Assembly: GCA_008638375.1 (NCBI GenBank)
Contig: CM018049.1
Coordinates: 2,406,001-2,470,000 of the forward strand
Direction: 5' to 3'
DNA from: Nyssa sinensis
Taxonomy: Eukaryota; Streptophyta; Magnoliopsida; Cornales; Nyssaceae
Length of the DNA: 64,000 nt
A program made the translations under genes and the position numbers. Positions 31,955 through 44,464 of the stretch are shown here, piece by piece; positions within the stretch are counted from its first letter, which is position 1; each line of letters starts with the position of its first letter. The notes under the pieces were generated by a model, which did no database searches, was not told the DNA's origin, and saw nothing but the letters and a program-made list of their open reading frames with translations.

Positions 31955-34753
31955 ATTTAATAGGCAACAGAATTTATAAACATGTGCAAAGTGGCCATTG
32001 GTATACCAAGGAAATAATTTGAAATCATTTCCATAAAAATTGGAGGATGCAAATTTCTGCTTCTTCAAAACTTCAAAGGGTTATATAAGAACCCGTTCCA
32101 GGTAAATGGGGGTTTAAAAACCTGCTACCATTTCTGAAAACATTGTCATCTTTTCACTTTGATTAGGAGAATCCATTTCGAACTAGATTCCAGTCTTACT
32201 TCTGAGAGATCTCATGCCTAGGGGATCAAATCCTGCTACCAGGCATTCTTTTGGATTGAGAACTCGAAGGGAACTCAATAATTTGCAATGCTTATGCATC
32301 ATTATCTTACAAAACTTTTCAATTCTTCACTGATGCTTTTCAAAGAGCATTGAAAACATGATTTCTTCAAATATGTGCTTTTCACGGGCATTAAAAACTT
32401 GACTTTTCAAGAAAAGAATTTATGAGCATCTAAAAACATGGCTTCAATAAAGAGAATAAATTTTAATGAGCATTCAAAACATGGACAGTTTAACAGAGGT
32501 TTTAAACACATGAGTTTTAGGAATTTAAATCACGATGTATAGGAATTTATTAAGCATAGATAGAATAAAAGCAATTAATTCAAGTGGCATTTAATAAAAT
32601 TGACATTTACATGGACATGCGGAAAATAACGTATCATCTGTAAAAAATATCAAGTTTTAGATTTTGCATGCCATGTTAGAATTTATAAATAAAACAATAG
32701 AACATTGAAATATAAAGCATATAAATACGAGAATTTAACTTTAGAAGTATTGCAGATATTTTCATAAAAACACTTAAGAATGTTTGAACTTCAAATTTCT
32801 TCAGAATCCATGGAGATTAAAAACCTCCACTTCAAAGTACAAGATTACTCACCTTGTTCTCCTGGGTTAGTACTACTGGTGGGCTTCCCCTTTCCCTTTG
32901 AAATTCCTAAAAATCAAATTCATCAAGACTTTAATTAATTCCTCATTTATTTCAAATCATTTCTAAATTGATGCTCTTCAATTAATCTTAGACCCGACGT
33001 ATCCTAATTTCCTAGGATTGGTCTTACCGGTCTACTTATGGTGACTTGATAAATTTTTATTTTTCATGTGACTTATTTTTCAGTACCTATATTGGTATTT
33101 TGGACCTCACCGTTAGGTTCGGAACGTCGAAGAAAGTCGATTTAGACCTTCTCGGGTTTCCATTTGGCTTTAGGTGCACTTGGGGTAATTTGGTCATTTT
33201 ACATTTTTTACATGTCTTTATTTTTTTGGGGTCCTGTCTCACAACAAGGACCTTACCGTTGGTCTCATAAGGTCCAAGATAATAAGAATACACTAATAAC
33301 TTGTCTTATTTGGACATCGGACATATTAGGGGCAATTTGGTAATTTATACTTTAACGCGTCTTAATTTTTTGGAGTCCCGTCTCGTGAAACGAACCCCGT
33401 CATTGGGTCCAGAACTTCCAAAATTGTCAAAATACACTATTTATTTATTTTATTTGAACTACATTTGACCCATTTTTGACTGAAGGGCATTTTTGTAATA
33501 TTAAAATAATATTTTTATTATTTTACTGTTTGGGCCCTAGTGAGATTACTCAAAATTTTTGGGGCCAGATTACAACTTCTCAAAATTTTGGTTTGAACCA
33601 GTGGGTTCTGGGCTTAAAAACCCTAAACCGGTCCAATACTCACTGAACCAGCCGGTTCAGGTTAGTTCAGAAAACTGGTACAACATATCCCAGTTATTCA
33701 CCTTATTCACGGTTTGGGTTATCCCCATTCCTATTTTAATTTCATACAACTGTAATCAAACAACCTCGATTAAACACATTTCGCCCAAAATGACATAGTT
33801 CAACTTGCCCCTTATATCTGGTCAGTTTTCGACCCGTGTCCGGCACTGTTCATCATTTTCCTCATGACGATGAACAGTAACCCTAAAACCGAAAATTTTC
33901 CAATTCAATTTCGTGCCTTCGTAGCCATGATTTCTTATTGTTTTTATTTCTAATATACTACTAGGAGATTTCTAGGTAATTTGGCATCCCTTTCATGGCT
34001 CGAAACGAGTTCAAAAGCTTGATTCAAGCTTTGATGGCCGAATAGATAATTCTTAACCAAATGTGATAATTCTTGGTTCGTTGTGTTCCAAAAGAACCCG
34101 CGACCTGTAACTCCGGTTTCAGTGGTCTTCCTTCGAGGGTTTGGGTCATAGCTTGGTGATTTCTTAATGCTAGTAAGGTATATTTTTTATTTAAGTTGTG
34201 AAAAATCAGTTTCCTAGAGGTCATCTCAGGCCTGCAATTTTTTAGGTCCAACAATGGTGATCCCTTACGGATTCATATATACCGAGCCTTCTCGACTCCC
34301 TCATTCAACTTATCTCAGTTCCTTAGCGTGAAATCTACTCATGCATGCATAAAGAATTTACAAATAGTATGCATATACTTAAAACTTTTAGCAAGAGAAA
34401 GATGGTGGGTTTGTGTTTCATACCTTCAATGGATCCTTCTCCACTTATGGCTTAGCTCAGATCCTCTCAAGCCCCTTTCTTCTTGTGCTCTTCTCCTTCT
34501 GCCCCATCCGTGGTGGCTGCAGCAACTCTCCCTCTCTTTCTCTACAATTCTCTCTCTAAGTTTCTTTCTCTACATCACTCTCTTTCTAGCCGACCTTACC
34601 TCACATCACTCTCCAAATTCTGATTTCTGAACTTCAATCACACACGCAACATATATAAATACACATCATATTTTATTTACTTTTATTTTAAAAATAATTC
34701 TTTTTGTTGCATGAAAGGGGATTGGGCAATTTGGGAGGTGGCTTTGTTTTAAG

Positions 34754-34793
<40 letters not shown>

Positions 34794-35206
34794 TTGTTGT
34801 AATATTAGACACAAAAAGTGGGCAGCCCAAGTGGTATTCTTTTTGGGCTTTAAACTTTGCCTATTTTTGGGTCAAGGGTTCAAAACCCCTTGGCCTCACA
34901 TTTTAGTTCCCTTTTTGCCATTTTCCCTCCTTTTATGCCTTGTTTGGCATTCAATTTGTTCGTTCTAACTTTTTGCATTATTTTTCACTTGTGATTTCAA
35001 ATTTAATATTTACTCTTTCATGTACCGATTTATTAAATCATAGTCATAATTTATTTTCCCTAGAGTCGACCTTGATTTTTTTAGGGTTTCGGAATTATTT
35101 TGAAATCGTCATCTATTTCCTGTTTAAATTTCTTAATTATTCTTTTTTAGGTCACTAATTATTAATTAGTGACTTTATTATCATTTAATCGGATCGGGGT
35201 GTTACA
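31955..35206 (-). mobile_element. 5' LTR of the giant-LTR element, right piece
   Basis: It resumes the LTR broken at 19964 and runs to GGGTGTTACA at 35206. It aligns to 14990-18371. Differences include a short deletion near 32430 relative to 15490-15540 and a longer (TA)n tract at 34758-34789. The candidate splice donor is at about 32849. Confidence 0.85.
34824..34887 (+). other. tRNA-like module, antisense to the LTR
   Basis: A-box-like AGCCCAAGTGG at 34824-34834 and B-box GGTTCAAAACC at 34877-34887, 43 bases apart, in a CAAGGGGTT-type inverted repeat. The counterpart of 17985-18064. Confidence 0.45.
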
Positions 35207-35363
35207 GGTCTTGCAAAACAAGACTATTCCACTTCTGAAAGTACTTTGGAGGAATCACAAAAAGGAGGAGGCCACTTGGGAGCGAGATGATGAAATTCGT
35301 GCCAAATATCCACAACTCTTCAGGTTACAAGCTACGCCAAGTTTAGGGACCAAACTATCTTAA
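35207..35363 (+). pseudogene. Chromodomain end of the chromovirus pol
   Basis: The frame reads VLQNKTIPLLKVLWRNHKKEEATWERDDEIRAKYPQLF, the second half of a chromodomain whose first strand (QILDHRE) ended at 14300. It closes with TAA at 35361-35363, eleven bases before the 3' LTR. The WRNHKKEEATWE core is intact. Confidence 0.88.
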
Positions 35364-35373
35364 AGGGGGAGAA
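35361..35373 (+). other. Polypurine tract of the chromovirus
   Basis: TAAAGGGGGAGAA immediately before the LTR start TGTAACATCCC. The tract overlaps the pol stop codon. Confidence 0.85.
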
Positions 35374-35666
35374 TGTAACATCCCAGACCTAATCAACAAG
35401 TAATTAGTATCGGTTAACAAGGTATTGATGTCATTATTATATAATTATACTATGTTAGGTATTAGGAAGTAATACTTCCTAAAAAGCCAATAAACGACAC
35501 GAGTTTTGATAAAAAGACAAAAATCAAGAAGACTAGTACTAGTGACATAAAATAATGTTAGCTAGTGACGAAAAAAAAATTTAATGATTAAAAATTGGAT
35601 GAAGAAAACTTAATGCAAGGTGAATAAAAAAAAAAGGAAAAAATAGCCCAAAAAGTGTTGGCCTAA

Positions 35667-35713
35667 AGAATTGAACCCAAAACCTAATTACCAAGTGTAA
35701 ACCCACTAGGCTA
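35667..35713 (-). other. tRNA-like module, antisense to the LTR
   Basis: Minus strand: perfect A-box TAGCCTAGTGG (35713-35703) and B-box-like GGTTCAATTCT (35677-35667), about 36 bases apart. Confidence 0.5.
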
Positions 35714-35792
35714 TCAGCACACATGTGTTATGATAGCTAAAAGATAAGCATATAAGATGGAATGAATGAGGGAAAATGCTAAAACAATGAGA

Positions 35793-37748
35793 TGTCAACA
35801 CCCCATTGTACCTCACCCTCAACCAATTAAAATACATACAAAAGTCTTGATTACGCCCAAAGAATAACGCGGTAGTTGTAGTGTAGCTTTGGGGTGTCGA
35901 TTCCACAGGGAAACTCAATTAAAAGAATAATAAACAGAATTTCTGAAACTACAGAAGTATTAGACGGTTAACGAGAAAATAAAATATAAAAAGTGATTTT
36001 GAATGCAACTAAAAATTAAACAAGCTGAATAATGGGCAAAGTATTCAAATTTAACGAACAGTAGAGTTTCGGGAATCCCTTGCACATATATGGTATTTTA
36101 ATTATTTTTAATTCACTGATAACTCAATTGAGAAATTAAATTCCAAAAATCTCAATCGGAAGATATAAAATTATGAACCAAAATTAAACTGAAAATAACC
36201 CTTTGAAAAATCATTCAACACTTTTAAATCAGTCAAATTATTATTCACATTGAGAAAACACAACGACAACAATATACCCAACGAGCAATACTGCAGCAGA
36301 GAATTGAATCAATATAAATAACTAATTGTTCCAAAAATAATCAAAACATTAATCCATTCGATAGAAAAAGCATGACTAAATCTATAAACGGACTAAAACC
36401 TTTAATTATTCGGACAATAAAATCCAACAATAAATTTAGAATGATCAACGAAGAATTTAACAAATTAAAACCATGTACATGAATAAAAATAAATCAAAAT
36501 AGCCATCTATGATGCAAGTTTATCCCTAACTCCACTTAAGAATTTAGTTACTCATGTACAGGATGGATAACATAAATCTCACGGAGAAAAGCTGAGTCAT
36601 GGAGCAGCTGCGATGTTTCCTGTCGCCTCTGCGCCAGCCGCACCTCTGTTCCTCTTCTCTGTATCGCGCCGCAGCAGTGATCTCTCCTGCGCACGAACTC
36701 CCCTCAAAACAGCCTCTTTTTTTTTCTTTTAAATCTCCAGTGCCACATAAGCCCTAATGGCTTTCTTTCACTCGCGCCAGGGCCCCACGCCAAACTGCAA
36801 GCCTCACGCACGCTTCTGGGCCTTCCGTCTCCAGTCCAGCGCCCGAGCCCCGCACACTTTGATCGGCGCCCTAGCGCACTACCCAGCTTCTTTTTTTTTT
36901 TTTATTTTCCAACTGCTCAGCCGGGACCCACTGCTTTCTTCAATTCAGCCGTAAGCCACTCCAGCACCTCACCAAACCTGCTGGCTTTTTTCCTTTGTTT
37001 TGTCTTGCGCCATGTAGCGCCTGGTAACTCCAGCACATGGGCCCGCCTCTCTTGACTTCTTTTATTTGTTTCAAGCCAAGCCACCTCCTGCCCTTTTCTC
37101 TTTTGATGTTGACTTTTCAAACCTTGCACTGTCCAGCCGCACACAGCCAGCAAAGCCCATCTTTACGCTCCGTTTTCTATGAGATAACCACTGAATCTTA
37201 ACTCGGGCTCTTCACGAAAGTTGTAGCCCCGGATGAGTAGATAATTTTAGGCTTAAAAACCACCTGATTTGGACTTTGGAAGGTCAAGTTATGGCCTCTT
37301 CAAGTTGGCTGGACGGACAGAATTTGGAGCAGCTTTCTAGAACTGATTTCGAAACAATGTTTGGAGGCCCAAATGAAATCCGATTTTTGCAAACCAAACC
37401 TTTCTGAAAATCCCAAGACGTCCTCTAAAAACTTCATGAAGACCTCTTTCTCATTCTGAAACTCTAACGCCATCCAAATCTCAATAAAAACTCAATGATC
37501 GAATCTGCCAAAAAGCCAAAAATTGTTCCAAAAATATTAAGTATAAAGCGCAATTGCAAACTAGCTCTCGCCAACAAAAAATGCAATATTTGATATTTAA
37601 AATATTATAAAATAATGCTCAAATATATCTCACTGTAAATAGAAATTAAATTTAATAAAATCAATTGAAGCCCAACATTTTTATTCATATTTCTAGCAAT
37701 TTTAATTAAATAATAGGATATTTAGAGTGCACTTTTGCGCACTCATCA
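35793..37748. mobile_element. Unclassified insertion, about 1.96 kb
   Basis: The stretch differs in texture from the LTR around it. It could run from TGTCAACACCCC (35793) to GCGCACTCATCA (37748), TG...CA ends, but I found no matching target duplication. Sequence near 35888 (TTGGGGTGTCGATTCCACAGGGAA) and the GTGCAC...GCGCAC end look like LTR parts. No frame has protein motifs; the GC-richer 36600-37150 stretch has none either. A solo LTR of another family is my best guess. Confidence 0.4.
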
Positions 37749-38451
37749 AGTCTCATAATGCATAAATTGACCTTGTATGCATAAGAGTGTAAAGCAGACC
37801 ATTGCGTAAGAAACCTGCATGTGTGTCAATTCCAATCCAGACTTGTGGTTAGAGAGAAAGAAAGGGAGAGATGAGAAAGAATGAAGAAGAACAGAGGAAG
37901 GAAAAAAGAGAGAAAATGTTTGCATACAAGCTCTAAAATAGACCCTAGAGCTAGGAAGATCAGAATCGAACCTAAAGAGAGAGGGAAGCTTCATTGTTGA
38001 AGGTAAAACCCAAAATAAAAAATTTCTCTCTCTAGAAAAACTTTACTATTTTCATGTTGTTTAATGAAGTATAGGTGCATCATAACCCTTATGGGCAATA
38101 TACTAGAGTTGGGAGAGAGAATGAGACTTAACAGGGCATGAAATAGTGGAGACCCATAAAAAATCGCCATTGATGACAACTCCAAAAGTGGGTCCGAAAC
38201 AACTAGAAAGAAATGGTTTCCTGTCACTTGGATTAGATACTAAGTGACCCAAGGATTTCAAAACACCAACCTTTTTTGAAAATGGACCAACAACAAGAGA
38301 GAAAAACTGAGTTCCAGACCACGGTCCAATGGCCCAACCTCTGGAATAGAACCCTAACCTTAATGTTTAGGACGGGGATTGAATCCCCATGTTGATTGGG
38401 TCACATCAAGCCAAACCCTACTAGTTTTGGTGAAGGAATGGCCATGAACAA

Positions 38452-38690
38452 GACCATTATCCAGAGCCGCCATGAATGAGACCATTATCCAAAGCCACCA
38501 TTAGGCTTCAAACGAGCTTTTTAGCTCACCTCAACCTTTAAAACCAACGCCAAATCCCTCATTCATGGCTCAAAAAACCATAGGAATGAAAAACAGGTCA
38601 AAAGTGTACCTCAACCCTTAAAACCAACGCCAAATCCCTCATTCATGGCTCAAAAAACCTTAGGAATGAAAAGCAGGTCAAAAGTGTACC
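38452..38690. repeat. Short tandem duplications
   Basis: An 80-bp unit starting TCAACC(T/C)TTAAAACCAACG occurs at 38531 and 38611 almost identically. Just before it a 27-bp unit with GACCATTATCCA is present twice (near 38452 and 38479). Confidence 0.85.
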
Positions 38691-39027
38691 TCAAACCTCA
38701 TGAAATAAAAATTTAAAAATCTTGTAATTTTAGGGAAACAGTAGCCATTTCGGTGGGGAAGATGAACAGTACCGGGTCGGTCAGTCAAGTCAGTTTTGGG
38801 TTCAGATTAGGACCCACCCAGGCACAGAAATGGTTAAGTTAAAACTGTACCATTTAGAACTTTGGTTTAAATAAATTAAGTGAATCAGACCATTTGGTAA
38901 CAGGGACAAGAACCTTTGATTTAATAACCACAATCAGAACGGAGATATCCTATCCCTGTATTACAGCCTTGTCCTTTGTTTGGGAAACTAAAAGTTAGAA
39001 AAAAAATATAGGGAGCTACAGCTCCCT

Positions 39028-39091
39028 AAATTCGAAACGGCAACCTCACACATGTGAGGAATTTAAGCACCACGCATGTGCCACTAAGCCA
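39028..39091 (-). other. tRNA-like module, antisense to the LTR
   Basis: Minus strand A-box TGGCTTAGTGG (39091-39081), a perfect consensus match, and a degenerate B-box GTTTCGAATTT (39038-39028), 53 bases apart. Confidence 0.4.
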
Positions 39092-40690
39092 CTATGGCAC
39101 TTGTGTAATAATATTAATAATATATATATATATATATACTATTAAATAAAATAATTTAATTATAATAAAATATCCCTTGCTGAAATAGAATAAAAGCATA
39201 ATGTATTTTAACTTTTTTTGATATTCCGGACTCAATGGCACAGTTTGATTTATGAAGTTTTTGAAAAATACAAACGAACAAATTGGAATAATTCCAATTA
39301 TATCCTACGGCATTAATTGAGCTGCTAATTAAGCTTTGATGATTATGAGGGTACCTACCCAAAGGTTTTTCAATGTTCCGGACTCAATGGTGGGGTCCGT
39401 TTTGTCAAATAAGATACCGATAGTATTGATATGTAAAATTGGTCATTTTTAAGACACTTTTAGAAGTACAATCCATAGGACTAAAAAGCTGACAAATCTA
39501 TCAATAAAATCAAAATAAGCTCTTGAGTAAAATTGAACTAAGTAATATTTCATGATTTATAGGATCAGAGAAAGGGAAGGAGAAGGAGATCTCTTAAAAG
39601 AGGAAAACCATTTTGAAGGTAAGTAAACCCGAACTCTAATGTGTGGTATTCCCTAGCCATGATATGATCATATTTTCTCAACGCTGCCACTTCTCATCCT
39701 TTTGTATACTTATGCCAATTGTTTGATTACATATGATATTACAACATCCCTATGGATTATATTGAGATCTTTATCATTAATATTCTATTATGATTGCTAA
39801 CACATCATTATAACCTCTTATTATTGGATGTTGGTAGACTGTTGTAGTCTCTTTCTTGTGGATATTTGAAATCAGTGCATATGTAATTACCTTGTGAAAA
39901 CTTTATGATAATAACATTGTTTGTGTCTACCCGGAGGTTGTTCCTATCACAATGCCCATTCTATTTCTATGGATGTTGGACATACGGGTCGATGTTTAGG
40001 AATGATACCCAACATATAGTCCTGATGAGGACATTTTGATATAATGATAAGAGCTCTTTGTACCATTTAAGAAAACCAAGAGATGAGTGGTGACCCTGAA
40101 TGAGTACTGTGTGGGGGTAGCCGGGCCCTATTTGTTGATAGCATCTAGTAGACTCATTATTCTTGTATAACAGATCTTATACTATAATCATGATTTGATG
40201 GTATCACTCTTTAGATGGAAAATATGCTTTCCAATCTTATCGTTATAATCAGATTTGATTTCTTATCAACTTGACAGCTAAATGTTATGTGCAAATCCTT
40301 TGGTTATTGACTCGCTCGATTCCTCATATTTTTTGAGAAGTTATTTTTGAATTATACCTTTTGACCCAAAGGTCACCTTTATTGGATTTGCTTCTCTTGT
40401 GATTGATTATTATTTGTAATCATTTGCTTACCCCTCATCTCATGTATCTTGTTGTCTAACCTATATTTGAACCATGGCAGAGTAAGGGAATTTACTTACT
40501 AAGCTAAGTTAGCTCACCCTAGAACTAAATCATTTTTTAGTCGCCTTTCCACACATTTCTGAAACATTTTTCACCTAGAAGTCCATTCTAGTGTCACCTT
40601 TGGATTTGTCCTAAGCCTTCACCGTTAAATGCCAAGTTACAGTTAGGCTCCAACGAGGCCTAACTTTTCGGTGACCTATAACAGTCACCA

Positions 40691-42599
40691 TTTCATGATG
40701 TTTCTTATATGGTTTTCATTCCATTTTTAACCTATTCAATTTCTAGAACCCTAAGGAGCCTTAATAAAGGCTTCAAACCAAACAAATCTTTGTCAAATTT
40801 ATGATTTCAATTTACCAATCTCCAACTATGCATACAAGTTTCTCACTATTTTCTAACCCATTTAACTGGTTCAAGTTGAATTATGTTGCATTTAAAGTGT
40901 CCTTTCAAGCCATGCATTTCATTCCATGCTTTGGTGAAGTTGGGTTCAAAACCCAGTTTAACCCACATTCAGTTATAGTGTTTTCTAGGGTTCTTTAAGC
41001 TTACACAATGTCATTCTTTTCCCATTTTCATTCATTCATAGAATTATTCACATGCATGCTATCAAAAGTTCGTAAAAATAGAATTTGGAGAGACAATATT
41101 GATGAGAGAGAAAATTCTCCCTTACCTCTAATGGCGACCTGAACTTTACTATCCATGTCTTCCTTACCCTTTAATGATTATTGGGACCTCCCAGCTTCAC
41201 TTTGGTCATAGTTTCAAACCTTGCATGTCACATGCAAGCCTTCTCCTTCACCCTATCTCTCTATATCGCTCTCTCTCTCTCTCTCTTTCTATCATTGAAG
41301 AGCTAAGAATACAGACTTGGATATACAGTTGCATTGTGCTGTATATCACTCTTATATATGAGAGGGGTGTTGATATAAGAGAGTTCGAACAAATGGCCTA
41401 GAAAATCCGTGGTGGCCAATCTCCTCTCTCATGGCTGTGTCTTACATTATCTATATCGTATTTAATCCAATCAGAATTTTGTAGTGGAAGATGGTGGAAA
41501 CTTCCACTCTCATGTTATACATATTAGTTACATGTTGTAGTTTCATTGTAACTAAGTTTACATTTTAAGTCTTACTTTAGTTAGTTTAATTGTAACTAAG
41601 TTTGCATTTTAAATCTTACTTTAGTTAGTTCCTAACTAGGTAATGTTATCAATTAGTTATTTCTTTTCTTTTCTTGTCATTAATTATTTCGGTGACTTTT
41701 AAAATGAGTATTTTGTAGAGCGTGGTGGAATGTGGTGGAACATTCCACTAAGCCTACTTATATGTATACATATACTTATATTTATGTGTTCTAATGTAAG
41801 TGTGGTATTGGTGCACCACATTTGATCTATCCCTTTAACCAACATACTTGATGATTTCTCACAAGATCATTTTATCTTGAGATGCCATTTTTATAAAAAA
41901 ATAAATAAAAAATTGGTTGAGAAATTGTAGTCTCTAACTATGTGCAGTTGTGCGCCAATTTACTTAAAATTGTCTGTGTTAATTCTCAATTTACACTTCT
42001 TGGGATTGTTATAGAAATGTTCTTGTTACCAAATTTACATGACTATGGCACATACATGTGCTTTTGGTTGCTAATTCAATAATCTAATTGTTTTAAGCAA
42101 TTTGCCCATCATTTATTTAAGGCTAATCTTGGCTAATAATTGTCATTAATCTTAATAACCCAATAAATATTGGGCCAGAATATTAGATTTTGAACCTCTC
42201 ATTTAGTTCAAGAATCATGAATATAGGATGTATGTATGTGTATGCGCATGAAGGTGGCTTTTTGCCATTGATGACCCATAAGTGAGTTGGTGTTTTGATG
42301 ATCTCTGATGCTCTATGACAGTAAATATATGTGATTTATATGCATATACAAGTGTATATGGTGTATAGAGATATGAAAGGAATGGGAATTGTGACCATAA
42401 AACCTATATGGAATCTTGGTAATGTGTGAGTTTCTAGGTGTTTTATCCATATAGAAAATACAAACCTTGTAAGTAGATGTCACCTATACATTAGATGTCA
42501 TTCTAAAGGAAAAAGAACGGAGAAAATAAGAGAGAATACATGGGCTAGTTTAATTATAAGAGAAGTAGTCTAGGTTTAGCCCACAGGGTTTAAGGAAGT
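40691..42599 (-). mobile_element. Probable minus-strand LTR-derived sequence, unresolved
   Basis: CT-rich leader-like sequence at 41230-41290 and a minus-strand donor-like AGAG|GTAAGGGAG near 41135 give it the look of a minus-strand LTR. A 43-bp tandem duplication (TTGTAACTAAGTTT..) lies at about 41547-41635. I found neither clean ends nor coding sequence. Confidence 0.4.
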
Positions 42600-43860
42600 T
42601 TAAGGCCTAAAAGACCATTTGGTAAGTGGTGTGAGCCTAGCCCAATTGAGATCAAATGTACATCCCTTACAAAGCAGACGCTTGGCTTGGATGGAAGAAA
42701 TAAAATAGGGCAGAGAGGCTACTCCTATCCCCTCAAATGTGATACTCGGCCGTCCAGGGTTTTGAATGAGGATTCTCTTGGCTACACAATCTATATAGCG
42801 TGATTTGTAGTTAACCAATCCATGCCAAGAATTACATCAAACCCAAAAATTCCTAAGGGTATCAAATCAACAACTAATTGGGTGTCCATGATCCCTACCT
42901 CATATGATTTATGTATTATAGTTCCCAACAATGATTCTCCAAAAGGAATTGAAACAGTCAATAGATAACCTAGGGGTTCAACTTTCAAGTTCAACCTGGC
43001 AGAAAATGTGGGAGATATAAATGAATGAGTGGAACCAGTATCAAATAGAACATATGTAGGTTGTGAGCAAATGGAAAGTGTACCTGCAACCACTAAAGTA
43101 GTAGCCTGAACATCACCCGGCATGATTGAGAAAACCTTTCTTGGGCCTTGTTGGTCTCTCCTTGGTCCTTCATTTCCTATTCAGGGTTACAACACGGAGG
43201 TTGACACTCTTGGGGTTGAACTAATCATTGTCTTGCCACCCTTAGGACAATCCTTCATGTAAATCCCAGTCTGACCACAACCGAAGCAAACATTGTTATT
43301 TTTGTAGCACTGTTCCTTGTGAATCTTCTAGCAAGTGGAGCATTTGGTTGCTCCCCCATTGTTATAGTTGGCCTTTCTCTGATTAGATCCTACCCCTGTA
43401 TTGCGTGACTTGGCACCCAGCTTGAAAAATGAGGATCCCCATCCTTTATCTCAGCTCCCTTCTGATCTTTAATTCCCTTTTCTCTTGGCGAACTCTTCCC
43501 CACTACGTTCGATGACCTTAACAGTCACCACCCCAAACCTACCCTATCCGAATCTAATTCATTGTAGGTGGCCAATCGTTGGGGCCTCACTCTATCCTTG
43601 ATAGACCATCTCAATCCACCTTCGAACTTTCGAGCTTCCAGATTTTTAGTGTTGATGACATTCGGAGCAAACCTGGCCAGTTCAGTAAACTTGATCTCAT
43701 ACTCTTTCACCATCAAGCCACTCTGTTACAAGACTAGGAACTCGGCAACTCTCTGATCTCTAGCCTCTTGTGGAAAGTATTTCTCATTGAAAACTTCAAT
43801 AAAATGCTGCTAGTTTATGTCGGGTTCTTGTGTATTGTTGATTGAGATTTGGCTATTCAT
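42600..43860 (-). pseudogene. gag-pro: Truncated gag-protease relic of a second chromovirus copy
   Basis: Minus strand, in order: Gag pieces (YFPQEARDQRVAEFL near 43770, MVKEYEIKFTELARFAPNVI 43713-43650), a zinc knuckle CFGCGQTGIYMKDC near 43295-43255 with its His replaced, protease 43123-42791 with VLFDTGSTHSFIS (catalytic Asp present) and ILGMDWL, then FEGIGVASLPYF leading towards RT. It stops at about 42620 before any RT motif, so pol is missing. It closely parallels 1190-2340 and is the same family, on the other strand and with fewer stops in the protease. Confidence 0.85.
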
Positions 43861-44073
43861 GTGATTGTATATCCCGTGTGGAATGTTGATGATCATGATA
43901 TTCAAAAGTGCTTGGGGTTTTACTCAGTCACAATGGCCCACCCATTCACAGATTGCGTGAGGGAGGACCCTTCAAGGTCTTATGTGTCCTTCGGGACCTA
44001 AGATAAAAGAGCTCTAGCGTTATTCAGTAAGCCCGGGATAAAGAGACGGACCTGGATGTGCGTCTTTAAGGGG
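43861..44073 (+). mobile_element. LTR fragment, plus strand (left of a solo LTR)
   Basis: It resembles 39960-40130 (GAGCTCT phrase, then GCCGGGCCCTA, which here is completed after 47447), so it is the late part of a chromovirus-type LTR. It continues at 47448. Confidence 0.55.
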
Positions 44074-44401
44074 TGTAACACCCCAATTACTTAACTGGCA
44101 TGTTTTGTGTATTGAAAACTATTTTGGGAATGAAATGTCAGGTTTAGCTAATTTAATGTCTATTTTTAATAGTGATAAAACTCGAATTAGCTAATTATGG
44201 GAAACTCGAGAAAATAAAAACTGACATTGGACCATGGTCAATGAAAGATATTCTGAGTAGGAAGTGACAGAAAGAAACCGCACTGAAAAAGGAGTTACGG
44301 ATTGAAAGTTAAGGCCAAAATAGTGAAACTGGAATTCCGCGACAACCAAACAGGGCCTTAACCAGAAAAATATGAGAAAATGGTCACTTGGGAGGCCAAG
44401 G

Positions 44402-44464
44402 GGAATTGAACTCTTGACCTACCAAGGTAAGTAATTTTGTCCCAAAAAGTTACCAACTAGGCTG
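44402..44464 (-). other. tRNA-like module, antisense to the LTR
   Basis: Minus strand A-box-like CAGCCTAGTTGG (44464-44453) and B-box-like AGTTCAATTCC (44412-44402). Confidence 0.45.

Larger units (their letters stand above)
14308..35206 (-). mobile_element. Non-autonomous giant-LTR element (LARD-like), minus strand, carrying a nested Tat element
   Basis: Layout on the minus strand: 5' LTR 35206-19255 (about 3.96 kb once the Tat insertion is removed), internal region 19254-18372, 3' LTR 18371-14308 (4064 bp). LTRs begin TGTAACACCC and end near GGTCATGACA/GGGTTATGACA. A tRNA-Met-type primer site and a polypurine tract border the internal region. Flanks are ggttt (14303-14307) and ggtct (35207-35211), one mismatch. 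It lands inside the chromodomain of the chromovirus. No gag or pol is present, so it must use proteins from elsewhere; the shared primer-site and PPT style points to chromoviruses (inference). Confidence 0.85.
35374..40690 (+). mobile_element. 3' LTR of the chromovirus, interrupted, right end approximate
   Basis: It starts TGTAACATCCC right after the polypurine tract. It contains a tRNA-like module (35667-35713), an insertion (about 35793-37748), AG-rich leader sequence near 37850-37990, short tandem duplications (38452-38690), a second tRNA-like module (39028-39091), GGACTCAATGG palindromes at 39228 and 39378, a donor-like AAG|GTAAGTAA at 39619 and an acceptor-like region near 40530. I could not find a clean CA end; 40690 is where resemblance stops. 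Confidence 0.65.
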
